This document shows, piece by piece, positions 1 through 5,754 of a DNA stretch of 6,257 nucleotides; the first letter of the stretch is position 1, and each line of letters opens with the position of its first letter. Both the position numbers and the translations under genes were made by a program. A model generated the notes under the pieces. It was not told the origin of the DNA. It saw only the letters and a list, made by a program, of their open reading frames with translations, and searched no databases. Source of the stretch: an uncultured Halieaceae bacterium (GTDB lineage: Bacteria > Pseudomonadota > Gammaproteobacteria > Pseudomonadales > Halieaceae); assembly GCA_913063005.1 (NCBI GenBank), contig CAJXZI010000123.1:1-6257 (forward strand), given 5' to 3'.

Positions 1-1497
1 GCTGTCATTTGTGGCGAAGTGACATGGACCTGGGAAGAGTTTTCGTCGTCGGTATATCGCCTCGCTAATGCGCTGTTAGATCTTGGTATCGAGCAAGGGG
101 ACCGAGTTGGATTATTGATGTCTAACGGTTTACCCATGGTGCAGACGATCTTCGGCGTAATACGTTGCGGTGCCACCGTGGTGCCTTTGAATACCTCGGT
201 TAATGACGCGGCAGCATCGGCTATGTTCAACGACGCTCAGATCAAGGCCGTCGTGGTTACAGAAGATCTTTTGGATCGCGGTGTCGAGATTTCAGCAAAT
301 CTGAAACAGTCCCATCTACGCATTGTTGACGTTTGCCACTCGGTGGCAGATTCGGAGCAAACGTGGCTTTCTTTAGAGACACTGACCGCCCATTCGGAGG
401 TATCCGCCCCTGACGTCGAAATACCCGCCGACAGTATCATCAATATCATTTACAGCTCTGGCACAACGGGAACGCCCAAGGGGATTGCACACGATCACGT
501 TGGGCGTCGCGACTGGACCTACGATATCGCGTTGGCACTGCGATACCATGCGAGGGCAAGGACGCTATTAACCATTGGTCTCTATAGCAATATCTCATGG
601 GTGGCCATGTTATCGACCTTGCTAGTGGGAGGCGCCATTGTTGTTGAGAAACAATTTGATGCCGCACAATGTCTCAAAAGCATCAAAGATCATCGAATAA
701 CCCACTTAGCTATGGTGCCGATTCAGTTCCAACGCCTCACGGATGAACTCAGGAGGAATCCCGACGCTGACGTGTCAAGCATGCAAGCCATGATGAGCTG
801 TGGTTCACCGCTACGAGAGCCGCTTAAACGTGAACTTTTCGCGCACTTTGATTGCGGGATCATTGAGCTTTACGGTCTCACCGAGGGCATCATTACTACT
901 TTGGAGCCCGAGGATGCTGGGGGCCGCTGGAGCTCGGTTGGACGTCCGCTGCTGGGCACGGATATCGAAATTATTGGAAATGATGACGAACCCCTCAAGC
1001 GGGGTGAGATAGGTGAGGTCGTATCCCGGGGACGTATCGCCATGCCTGGCTATTGGAATAGGCCAGAGGCGGATAAAGAGGCAACCTGGATCGACAAAAA
1101 TGGGCGAATATGGCTCCGTTCCGGCGATATTGGCTATGTTGATGTTGAGGGATATCTTTATATTGTAGATCGCAAGAAGGACATGATTTTAAGCGGTGGA
1201 CAAAATATTTATCCGCAAGATTTAGAAGCCGTTGTTGCGCTGCACGAGAAAGTCTTTGATGTTGCTGTGATTGGTATGGTGAGTGCGACCTGGGGTGAGA
1301 CGCCTGTGGCGATTCTCGTGCCTGAGCCCAACGTCTTCGTGGAGCCAGCAGAGATAAAGGACTGGGCCAACCGCAAGCTAGGTAAACAACAACGTCTGGC
1401 GGATGTTATTTTGGTCGACGAATTGCCGAGAAATCCGAACGGTAAAATTTTAAAGCGCGAGCTCAGAGAAGCGTTTAAGGGGCAGGAATATGCGTAA
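1..1497 (+). CDS. AMP-forming acyl-CoA synthetase (class I adenylate-forming ligase), 5' end missing
   Basis: The enzyme activates a carboxylic acid with ATP to an acyl-adenylate and transfers it to CoA, in the cytoplasm. The frame is open from base 1, and a GTG at 19 lies inside the conserved N-terminal TW-E-L region, so it is not the start; roughly 25-40 residues are probably off the left edge. In the 498 visible residues the family motifs appear in order: GDRV near 30, the phosphate loop YSSGTTGTPKG at 151-161, YGLTE at 291-295, RSGD at 373-376 (ribose-binding Asp), the hinge DRKKD at 390-394, and the catalytic Lys482 in PNGKILKREL. The ligase therefore looks intact and active. It overlaps the following hydrolase gene by 8 bp, so the two are probably co-translated. 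Medium- or long-chain fatty acids, or aromatic or terpenoid acids, are all possible substrates; sequence alone does not decide. Confidence 0.93.
   Translation, partial: AVICGEVTWTWEEFSSSVYRLANALLDLGIEQGDRVGLLMSNGLPMVQTIFGVIRCGATVVPLNTSVNDAAASAMFNDAQIKAVVVTEDLLDRGVEISANLKQSHLRIVDVCHSVADSEQTWLSLETLTAHSEVSAPDVEIPADSIINIIYSSGTTGTPKGIAHDHVGRRDWTYDIALALRYHARARTLLTIGLYSNISWVAMLSTLLVGGAIVVEKQFDAAQCLKSIKDHRITHLAMVPIQFQRLTDELRRNPDADVSSMQAMMSCGSPLREPLKRELFAHFDCGIIELYGLTEGIITTLEPEDAGGRWSSVGRPLLGTDIEIIGNDDEPLKRGEIGEVVSRGRIAMPGYWNRPEADKEATWIDKNGRIWLRSGDIGYVDVEGYLYIVDRKKDMILSGGQNIYPQDLEAVVALHEKVFDVAVIGMVSATWGETPVAILVPEPNVFVEPAEIKDWANRKLGKQQRLADVILVDELPRNPNGKILKRELREAFKGQEYA
1477..1482 (+). promoter_or_regulatory. 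Ribosome binding site of the alpha/beta hydrolase gene
   Basis: AAGGGG lies 7 nt before the ATG at 1490, inside the last codons of the synthetase gene. A second AGGA at 1484-1487 is too close to the start to be ideal. The site supports the ATG at 1490 and the overlapping two-gene arrangement. Confidence 0.6.
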
Positions 1498-2344
1498 CTA
1501 CAAGGAATTTTACTACGACGTTGACGATGGGCTTACGCTGTTCGCTAGAGACTACCCGGGTCCTGAAAATCGCAGTGGCTGTGTGCTGATGATGCATGGG
1601 CTTACAAGAAACTCTCGAGACTTTGAGGTCCTAGCTGAAAAACTGTCCAGTACGCACCGCGTTTTGGTCGCTGAGCAGCGTGGTCGCGGTAAGTCTGACT
1701 GGGACTCGCAACCCGAGCGCTACGCGATACCCACCTATGTCGGCGATATGTTTGCACTGCTTGAAGCAGCTGGTGAGAACCAGGTCGCCGCAGTGGGCAC
1801 CTCGATGGGTGGGTTGATGGCAATGGTGATGAACGCCGCCAACCCAGGCGTGTTCACTCATGTTGTGCTTAACGATATTGGTCCGGAATTATCGAAGGTG
1901 GGCTTAGATCGCATCAGTGGCTATGTAGGGCAGGGCGGACCAATTTCGACATGGGAGGAGGCGATAAATTACAACCGCAGTATCAACGGTGTAGCGTTCC
2001 CGACACTCAGTGATGATCAGTGGGAGACCTTTACCCGCCAGTTATTCAACGAGCGTGACGGTGTACCTTATCTCGATTACGACCCCGCAATTTCACAGGC
2101 GGTTGAAGCGGACGATGGTAGTGCAGTGCCACCTGACTTGTGGCCCGTCTATAAGCTGCTTAACGCGCAACCGTTGATGTTAGTACGCGGAGCTATCTCG
2201 GATCTTTTGGATGCCGCCATCAAAGATCGGATGATCGCGGAAATCCCTGATCTTGAATATGTCGAAGTGCCTGACGTCGGCCATGCACCCATGTTGATGG
2301 ATGAGACGGTTACTGCGGCTATTGAGCGATTCATAGCCTCTTAA
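1490..2344 (+). CDS. Alpha/beta hydrolase fold protein
   Basis: This 284-residue cytoplasmic hydrolase has a full alpha/beta-hydrolase signature and no signal peptide. The oxyanion-hole HG is at 36-37, RGRGKSD at 64-70, the nucleophile elbow GTSMGG at 103-108 with Ser105, a probable acid Asp238 in LVRGAISD, and the catalytic His265 in VGHAP. Length and motifs fit the esterase, lactonase or C-C hydrolase branch of the superfamily. The start is the ATG that overlaps the end of the acyl-CoA synthetase gene in ATGCGTAA and has an SD-like AAGGGG upstream. Coupling to a synthetase suggests that the hydrolase releases an acid from an ester or lactone for activation, or acts later in the same catabolic route; this is inference. 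Gene order cannot separate esterase, epoxide-hydrolase-like and haloperoxidase-like activities. Confidence 0.9.
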   Translation: MRNYKEFYYDVDDGLTLFARDYPGPENRSGCVLMMHGLTRNSRDFEVLAEKLSSTHRVLVAEQRGRGKSDWDSQPERYAIPTYVGDMFALLEAAGENQVAAVGTSMGGLMAMVMNAANPGVFTHVVLNDIGPELSKVGLDRISGYVGQGGPISTWEEAINYNRSINGVAFPTLSDDQWETFTRQLFNERDGVPYLDYDPAISQAVEADDGSAVPPDLWPVYKLLNAQPLMLVRGAISDLLDAAIKDRMIAEIPDLEYVEVPDVGHAPMLMDETVTAAIERFIAS

Positions 2345-2349
2345 TTTTT
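2317..2349 (+). terminator. Weak candidate intrinsic terminator for the synthetase/hydrolase unit
   Basis: A perfect 6-bp inverted repeat, GGCTAT at 2317-2322 and ATAGCC at 2333-2338, encloses a 10-nt loop; a G-T and an A-T pair can extend it past one mismatch to leave a GCGA loop. It is followed by TCTTAA and five T at 2345-2349. The hairpin lies within the last codons of the hydrolase and is only moderately GC-rich, with the T run set back 6 nt. On the minus strand the same hairpin is not followed by T, so it would serve only the plus-strand unit. Confidence 0.35.
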
Positions 2350-2352
2350 GGG

Positions 2353-2637
2353 CTAGCCAATACATTTATCGATGTTGGCGGCGAGCTGAAGATCCTTGTC
2401 CGTAAGCCCGTCAGCATCGTGAGTCGATAATCGTATGGTGACGCGGTTGTAGACGTTCTCCCAATTAGGATGGTGATCTGTCTTTTCAGCAAGAAGCGCG
2501 ACGCGGTTCATAAAACCCCATGCGGTTACGAAATCCTTAAACTCGAAATCGCGGCGTATGAAATTACCCTCCAGGTGCCAACGACTAAGACTTGTTTTCA
2601 ATGCGTAATCTATTTGAGTATCGCTCAACTTTTTCAT
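2353..2637 (-). CDS. phhB: Pterin-4a-carbinolamine dehydratase
   Basis: The 94-residue product dehydrates 4a-hydroxytetrahydropterin to quinonoid dihydropterin, classically to recycle the cofactor of aromatic amino acid hydroxylases. The family active-site pattern is complete: Glu51, three residues, His55-His56-Pro57, Tyr63, His73 and Asp82, at the spacing of the known PCD/DCoH signature. Length is typical. The start at 2637 is preferred because its ATG overlaps the trmA stop as ATGA and has GGAAG 7 nt upstream; an in-frame ATG at 2676 would add 13 residues, has no SD, and would overlap trmA by 43 bp. It is the last gene of the tus-trmA run, and no phenylalanine hydroxylase gene is in view, so the partner enzyme is unknown. 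The gene converges on the hydrolase with 8 bp between stops. Confidence 0.92.
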   Translation of the reverse strand: MKKLSDTQIDYALKTSLSRWHLEGNFIRRDFEFKDFVTAWGFMNRVALLAEKTDHHPNWENVYNRVTIRLSTHDADGLTDKDLQLAANIDKCIG

Positions 2638-3743
2638 ATTTTTACTTCCGCGCGTCGTTTTAAGTGGACGCCGCATTCCAAATGAGGGGTGTAGGGAAAC
2701 TGATCGAAGAATGCGAGTGCCTCTATCACGTGAGTCTCGGTTAGAGTCTTCAAATTATCGATCAATGTCAGTGGGTTACAGCTGATATAGAGAATTTCAT
2801 CAAAGCCTGAAACGAGCGACAGCGTGCCAGAATCGAGACCTGCGCGGGGCGGATCCACGAATACGGTGCGCAGATCGTAGTCCTCCAAAGGATGCTCTAG
2901 CGCTGCCAACCGCCTAAATGAACGTGTGCCTGCCAGTGCAAGCGTCATCTCCTCAGCAGAAAGTCTGGCAAACTCAACATTGTCCACCTCGTTAAGCGCA
3001 AGATTATCAATCGCAGCCCGAGTTGCCACCTTTGAAACTTCGGTTGCTAGTACTCTGCGAAATAGTGTGGCGAGTGGAATGGTGAAGTTACCGATACCAC
3101 AGTAGAGCTCGAGTAAATCAGAATCTTGACAGCCCACTTGGGCCATTGCCCATTCGATCATACGCTCGTTGACGAAGGCGTTAGGCTGGATAAACGCTTG
3201 CTCGGGTTGTTTGTACCTATAACGCTGGTCATTGATCGCTAACGATTCCTCAACCCAATCTTGAGCCAGAGTGATCTTTTGACCTCGCGATCGACCGATT
3301 AGTGAAATATTCAGTTGTTCTGCAAGGTCGCGAGCTTCTGTCTCCCAAAGCTCATCAAGCGGTCGATGATAGATGAGCGTAACCAATACTTCGCCGGTCT
3401 GTGTCGACAAAAATTCCACTTGAAACAGCTTACGGCGCAACTCAGGATTGGCCTGAAGAGTGGCTCTTAGGGGCGCGAGTGTGGCTTGAATGGCCTTGCT
3501 GGCTATGGGGAATTGTTTAATTGGCACCGGTACCTTCGGCGCCTCTCGGTCGAACATAACAAAGTCGAGGTCATCGTCCTCGTGCCAAACGCGAAATTCT
3601 GCCCGCATGCGAAAAGAATCTGTGGGTGACGTCACCAACGTCGGAGATGGCGCGCCGAGGTCATCGAAGAAACTGGCGAAACCGCTGATCTTTTCAGTCA
3701 GAAGGTGCTCGTAAGCCTCGGGTGAGAAGTCTTTTGGTAACAC
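2634..3743 (-). CDS. trmA: tRNA (uracil-54-C5)-methyltransferase
   Basis: TrmA uses S-adenosylmethionine to form 5-methyluridine at position 54 of the tRNA T-loop. The 369 residues match the E. coli enzyme (366) over the full length. Visible landmarks are RMRAEFRVWH at 45-54, FIQPNA at 184-189, the SAM-binding LELYCGIGNF at 211-220, FVDPPRAGLD at 295-304, the nucleophile Cys322 in YISCNP (Cys324 in E. coli), FFDQFPYTPH at 345-354 and Glu356 in HLECGV (general base Glu358 in E. coli). There is no N-terminal TRAM domain or iron-sulfur cysteine cluster, which separates it from RlmD and RlmC. The start is GTG, 2 nt after the tusE stop; the following sequence aligns with the E. coli N-terminus, and the next Met is residue 46, too late. 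No clear SD is seen, so translation probably depends on ribosomes finishing tusE. Confidence 0.96.
   Translation of the reverse strand: MLPKDFSPEAYEHLLTEKISGFASFFDDLGAPSPTLVTSPTDSFRMRAEFRVWHEDDDLDFVMFDREAPKVPVPIKQFPIASKAIQATLAPLRATLQANPELRRKLFQVEFLSTQTGEVLVTLIYHRPLDELWETEARDLAEQLNISLIGRSRGQKITLAQDWVEESLAINDQRYRYKQPEQAFIQPNAFVNERMIEWAMAQVGCQDSDLLELYCGIGNFTIPLATLFRRVLATEVSKVATRAAIDNLALNEVDNVEFARLSAEEMTLALAGTRSFRRLAALEHPLEDYDLRTVFVDPPRAGLDSGTLSLVSGFDEILYISCNPLTLIDNLKTLTETHVIEALAFFDQFPYTPHLECGVHLKRRAEVKI
2645..2649 (-). promoter_or_regulatory. Ribosome binding site of phhB, deciding its start
   Basis: On the minus strand GGAAG lies 7 nt before the ATG at 2637, within the final codons of trmA. 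It favours this start over the in-frame ATG at 2676, and together with the ATGA overlap it suggests translational coupling to trmA. Confidence 0.55.
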
Positions 3744-3745
3744 GG

Positions 3746-4102
3746 TTATAAGCAGTTCTTAGGCTTTGGTAGGCCGGCAATTCGACTAGCGAGCCGGGTG
3801 GGGGAACCAGGGAAAAGAGTCATGAGATAAATACTGTTACCTTTATCCGGTCCAAGTTTAAGCTTGGCGTATTTAACGAGTGCGCGATTAGCGGGTGAGG
3901 CATCAAACTCCTCATAGAAGCGCTGGATGAGGTCGAGAACTTCCCAATGTGCCTCGGTGAGCGTGACGCTCTCTTGCTCCGCAAAGGCCTCGGCAATTGC
4001 GGGCGTCCACAATGCGCGATCAGCGAGAAAGCCGTTAGCGTCTAACATGTCATCAGTAACGGGTGCTCGCACATTAACCCCAGCTAACCACAGTCTCGTC
4101 AC
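3746..4102 (-). CDS. tusE: Sulfur relay protein TusE (DsrC family)
   Basis: TusE accepts persulfide sulfur from TusBCD and delivers it to MnmA for 2-thiouridine formation at tRNA position 34. The 118 residues show the family core: NGFL at 23-26, LTEAHWEVL at 48-56, RFYEEF at 61-66, SPANR at 69-73, LFPGSP at 96-101 and the C-terminal IAGLPKPKNCL with the penultimate sulfur-carrying Cys117. The second cysteine of true DsrC proteins, 11 residues earlier, is Ser106 here, so this is a TusE-type carrier and not a partner of dissimilatory sulfite reductase. The GTG start at 4102 overlaps tusB by 29 bp and keeps an N-terminal strand (LWLAGVNV). A second GTG at 4072, 5 nt after GGGG, would give 108 residues, close to the 109 of E. 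coli, so the start is uncertain. Confidence 0.93.
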   Translation of the reverse strand: MTRLWLAGVNVRAPVTDDMLDANGFLADRALWTPAIAEAFAEQESVTLTEAHWEVLDLIQRFYEEFDASPANRALVKYAKLKLGPDKGNSIYLMTLFPGSPTRLASRIAGLPKPKNCL

Positions 4103-4340
4103 CGGTAGTGTATCTCACCCAGTCCGCCTCAGAGATTATCTTGAGCGATTTAGTGGTCGGCATGGCCTTAGGTGTAATTGACGCTCCCTCGAGTAATGCA
4201 ATGGTCACCGGCCGATCGGCAAACACCTCCATTGCGCTTAAAGCCGCTCCGTCGTTCGTAGCGATTACAGTGTCACCGTCAACCACTAGGTGCGCTGCAG
4301 TGGCTAATCGAGAGCTCTGATTGATAAGGTGTACGGCCAT
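4074..4340 (-). CDS. tusB: Sulfur relay protein TusB (DsrH family)
   Basis: TusB is a subunit of the TusBCD hexamer that moves sulfur from TusA to TusE in the tRNA 2-thiolation pathway. The product has 88 residues (95 in E. coli). It begins with the family-like MAVHLINQSS, has a GDTVIATNDG segment at 22-31 matching the strand-plus-DG feature of DsrH proteins, and ends in VVSWG, like the tryptophan-ending C-terminus of E. coli TusB. It contains no cysteine; the DsrH of sulfur oxidisers carries a conserved one, so a relay role in tRNA modification fits better. Similarity of this subunit is generally low, so the call rests partly on its place between tusC and tusE. Its ATG shares one base with the tusC stop (TAATG). 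Confidence 0.87.
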   Translation of the reverse strand: MAVHLINQSSRLATAAHLVVDGDTVIATNDGAALSAMEVFADRPVTIALLEGASITPKAMPTTKSLKIISEADWVRYTTGDETVVSWG

Positions 4341-4696
4341 TAAAAGCTCACTACATGATCTGCATTGGCAATAAGCCGAGAGGCACGTTCAGCCGTGATG
4401 ATTTCGGCCGGGATACTAAACGAAGCATTAGTCTCAGCGTTCATGTCTGTTAGGACATAAACATCGTCAACGTCATATAGCGGCAGTGACCGAAGAAGTT
4501 TTCTTAAATCACTTTCACCGTTGCTTGGCGCAATCTCAACATCGAGGTATTCGCGTCCTTTCGCCATAAACAGCACCGATACCCGTTGGCCGAATGCGCC
4601 TGCAGCCATAACGGCATCTACCGAGGGGTCGCTGTCTAGCCCATGTTGATAGGGCTCTGACGCGATAACGAACACCCAAGAAGCTGAACTAGCCAA
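4340..4696 (-). CDS. tusC: Sulfur relay protein TusC (DsrF family)
   Basis: TusC is the second subunit of TusBCD, probably structural, since it has no cysteine here. The 118 residues match the usual length of 119. They show the N-terminal strand WVFVIASEPY at 7-16, a helix with SVDAVMAAGAFG at 25-36, the strand VSVLFMAKG at 39-47, LRSLPLYDVDDVYVLT at 68-83 (E. coli has LLGLYDIEQCWV) and a C-terminal ADHVVSF. The start codon is TTG: no ATG or GTG lies upstream before an in-frame stop at 4703-4705, and the next GTG would cut into the first strand. A GAGGG SD lies 9 nt before the TTG. The gene overlaps tusD by 8 bp and touches tusB by one base. Confidence 0.9.
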   Translation of the reverse strand: MASSASWVFVIASEPYQHGLDSDPSVDAVMAAGAFGQRVSVLFMAKGREYLDVEIAPSNGESDLRKLLRSLPLYDVDDVYVLTDMNAETNASFSIPAEIITAERASRLIANADHVVSF

Positions 4697-5003
4697 AACT
4701 GATTACCCTCGTGCCGTTTAGGCCGTTCGCTATCAATTCACCCAACCCGGCAATTTCAAACTCGGCATCGGCGCTGATACCGAATTTTTCTGCCGAGGCG
4801 CTGCATAAAATGAGGCTGGCACCGCACAGCCGCTGTATTTCGCGCCAATCTTTGTGGATTGCCTCTTCAGCCTGGTACACCCCCCGCCCATAAAAGAACA
4901 CACTTAGCGGAGCACAGTCGGCACTGATGAGCGCTTTTGCGTAACGCAACGCTGCCGGAGTCTTGGCTGATTGGTCCTTAATGAGCAGTGCTATGGATTT
5001 CAT
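4689..5003 (-). CDS. tusD: Sulfurtransferase subunit TusD (DsrE family)
   Basis: TusD is the catalytic subunit of TusBCD; it takes sulfur from TusA on a conserved cysteine and hands it to TusE. The 104 residues show the opening strand KSIALLIKD at 2-10, PAALRYAKALI at 16-26, the strongly conserved VFFYGRGVYQAEEA at 35-48, the active-site Cys67 in GASLILCSASAEKFGI (position of E. coli Cys78), and GLGELI at 86-91 near the end. It is shorter than E. coli TusD (128) because two loops, after VFFY-GV and after the active-site helix, are reduced; both core and cysteine are kept. The ATG at 5003 is the only usable start, but only CCCTC precedes it, with no SD, and a terminator hairpin lies 8 nt upstream. 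It heads the tusDCBE-trmA-phhB run. Confidence 0.92.
   Translation of the reverse strand: MKSIALLIKDQSAKTPAALRYAKALISADCAPLSVFFYGRGVYQAEEAIHKDWREIQRLCGASLILCSASAEKFGISADAEFEIAGLGELIANGLNGTRVISFG
4706..4710 (-). promoter_or_regulatory. Ribosome binding site supporting the TTG start of tusC
   Basis: On the minus strand GAGGG is followed after 9 nt by TTG at 4696-4694, within the end of tusD. Because no other upstream start exists in the open frame, this site decides for the rare TTG codon. Confidence 0.55.
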
Positions 5004-5011
5004 GAGGGAAT

Positions 5012-5036
5012 AAAAAACCCCGGCAAGCCGGGGTTT
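5012..5036 (-). terminator. Rho-independent terminator after yccA
   Basis: Reading the minus strand, CCCCGGC (5024 side outermost on the plus strand at 5033-5027) and GCCGGGG (5024-5018) form a 7-bp GC-rich stem, with a tight TT or a four-base CTTG loop, followed directly by six T at 5017-5012. Three flanking A-T pairs can extend it. It ends yccA transcripts 18-42 nt after the yccA stop. Its unusual feature is that it stops only 8 nt before the tusD ATG. A weaker plus-strand reading has only TTTGT after the stem. Confidence 0.88.
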
Positions 5037-5053
5037 GTAAAGCCTGCGTTTGT

Positions 5054-5728
5054 TTAATCGTCGCCGCCAAATGCACCAAGCAGGTGAAGTAGGTGAACGA
5101 AGATGTTGTAGATGTTGAGGTATAGACCCACGGTCGCGCGGATGTAATTTGTTTCTCCGCCGTTAATGATTCGGCTGGTATCGACCAGGATTAGGCCTGA
5201 CATGATCATGACAACGGCCGCAGAGATCGTAAGCGACAACGCAGGGATACCCAAGAAAATGTTCGCGATCATAGCGACAATCGCCACGATCAAGCCCGCG
5301 AATAAAAAGCCAGTCATAAACGAGAAATCACGCTTGCTTTGTAGCGCGTAGGCTGAAAGTCCGAAGAAGATAAATGCGGTGCCGGCAAGCGACTGCATTA
5401 CCAGCTGGGGACCACCGGGCATTGCTAGATAGGCGTTCAAAAGTGGGCCGAGGCCTGCGCCCATAACACCGGTAAAGGCGAAAATTGCCGGCAAACCTTT
5501 TGCGCTATCGGCCATCTTGTTCACGACAAACAACAGGCCAAATCCGATCAAGGAAAATACCAATCCCATGAATGCGGGGAGGTTCAATGCCATTGAGATG
5601 CCCGCCGTGACGGCACTGAATGCCAGCGTCATACCAAGAAGCATGTACGTATTCTTTAGAACCTTGTTGGTCTCTAGGACGGCACTGTCATAGCGGGCCG
5701 TTGCTACATCTACGCGTCTTTCCGACAT
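5054..5728 (-). CDS. yccA: BI-1/YccA family inner-membrane protein
   Basis: This 224-residue protein belongs to the Bax inhibitor-1 (UPF0005) family. It resembles E. coli YccA (219 residues), an FtsH protease substrate that modulates FtsH action on membrane proteins, including a jammed SecY. Shared landmarks are KVLKNTYMLLGMTLAFSA at 22-39, FAFTGVMG at 83-90, GPLLNAYL at 94-101, NIFLGIPAL at 156-164 and GGETNYIRATV at 190-200. Seven hydrophobic segments fit: about 27-48, 53-71, 80-101, 108-128, 138-160, 164-185 and 197-219. The hydrophilic N-terminus is the kind of tail through which FtsH grips YccA; that it does so here is inference. Asp183 in helix six lies where BI-1 proteins have an acidic residue. 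AGGAGA 6 nt before the ATG supports the start. It has its own promoter candidate upstream and a terminator downstream. Confidence 0.94.
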   Translation of the reverse strand: MSERRVDVATARYDSAVLETNKVLKNTYMLLGMTLAFSAVTAGISMALNLPAFMGLVFSLIGFGLLFVVNKMADSAKGLPAIFAFTGVMGAGLGPLLNAYLAMPGGPQLVMQSLAGTAFIFFGLSAYALQSKRDFSFMTGFLFAGLIVAIVAMIANIFLGIPALSLTISAAVVMIMSGLILVDTSRIINGGETNYIRATVGLYLNIYNIFVHLLHLLGAFGGDD

Positions 5729-5734
5729 ATTTGA

Positions 5735-5740
5735 TCTCCT
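5735..5740 (-). promoter_or_regulatory. Strong ribosome binding site of yccA
   Basis: AGGAGA on the minus strand, 6 nt before the ATG at 5728. It is the clearest SD in the window and fixes the yccA start. Confidence 0.8.
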
Positions 5741-5754
5741 GGTCTGTTGTTGTA

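Noticed and set aside
19..21. GTG as the start of the acyl-CoA synthetase
   Set aside because: The frame stays open to base 1 and the GTG falls within the conserved N-terminal core of the ligase, so the gene is cut by the window edge.
446..667. 73-codon minus-strand frame in the synthetase, and similar frames at 800-1012, 1602-1861, 3490-3714 and 3927-4181
   Set aside because: All lie inside well-supported genes in other frames and show no motif or independent ribosome binding site.
2351..2358. Palindrome GGCTAGCC at the convergent gene ends
   Set aside because: It has no loop and no T run and is short enough to be expected by chance, so it is neither a terminator nor a supported protein-binding site.
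2638..2676. N-terminal extension of phhB from the ATG at 2676
   Set aside because: It lacks an SD, overlaps trmA by 43 bp and adds 13 basic residues not expected in the family; the ATG at 2637 has an SD and an ATGA overlap.
3746..4102. DsrC of dissimilatory sulfur metabolism, with tusDCB as dsrEFH
   Set aside because: The second DsrC cysteine is Ser106, TusB and TusC have no cysteine, and trmA follows; a tRNA thiolation relay fits all of these better.
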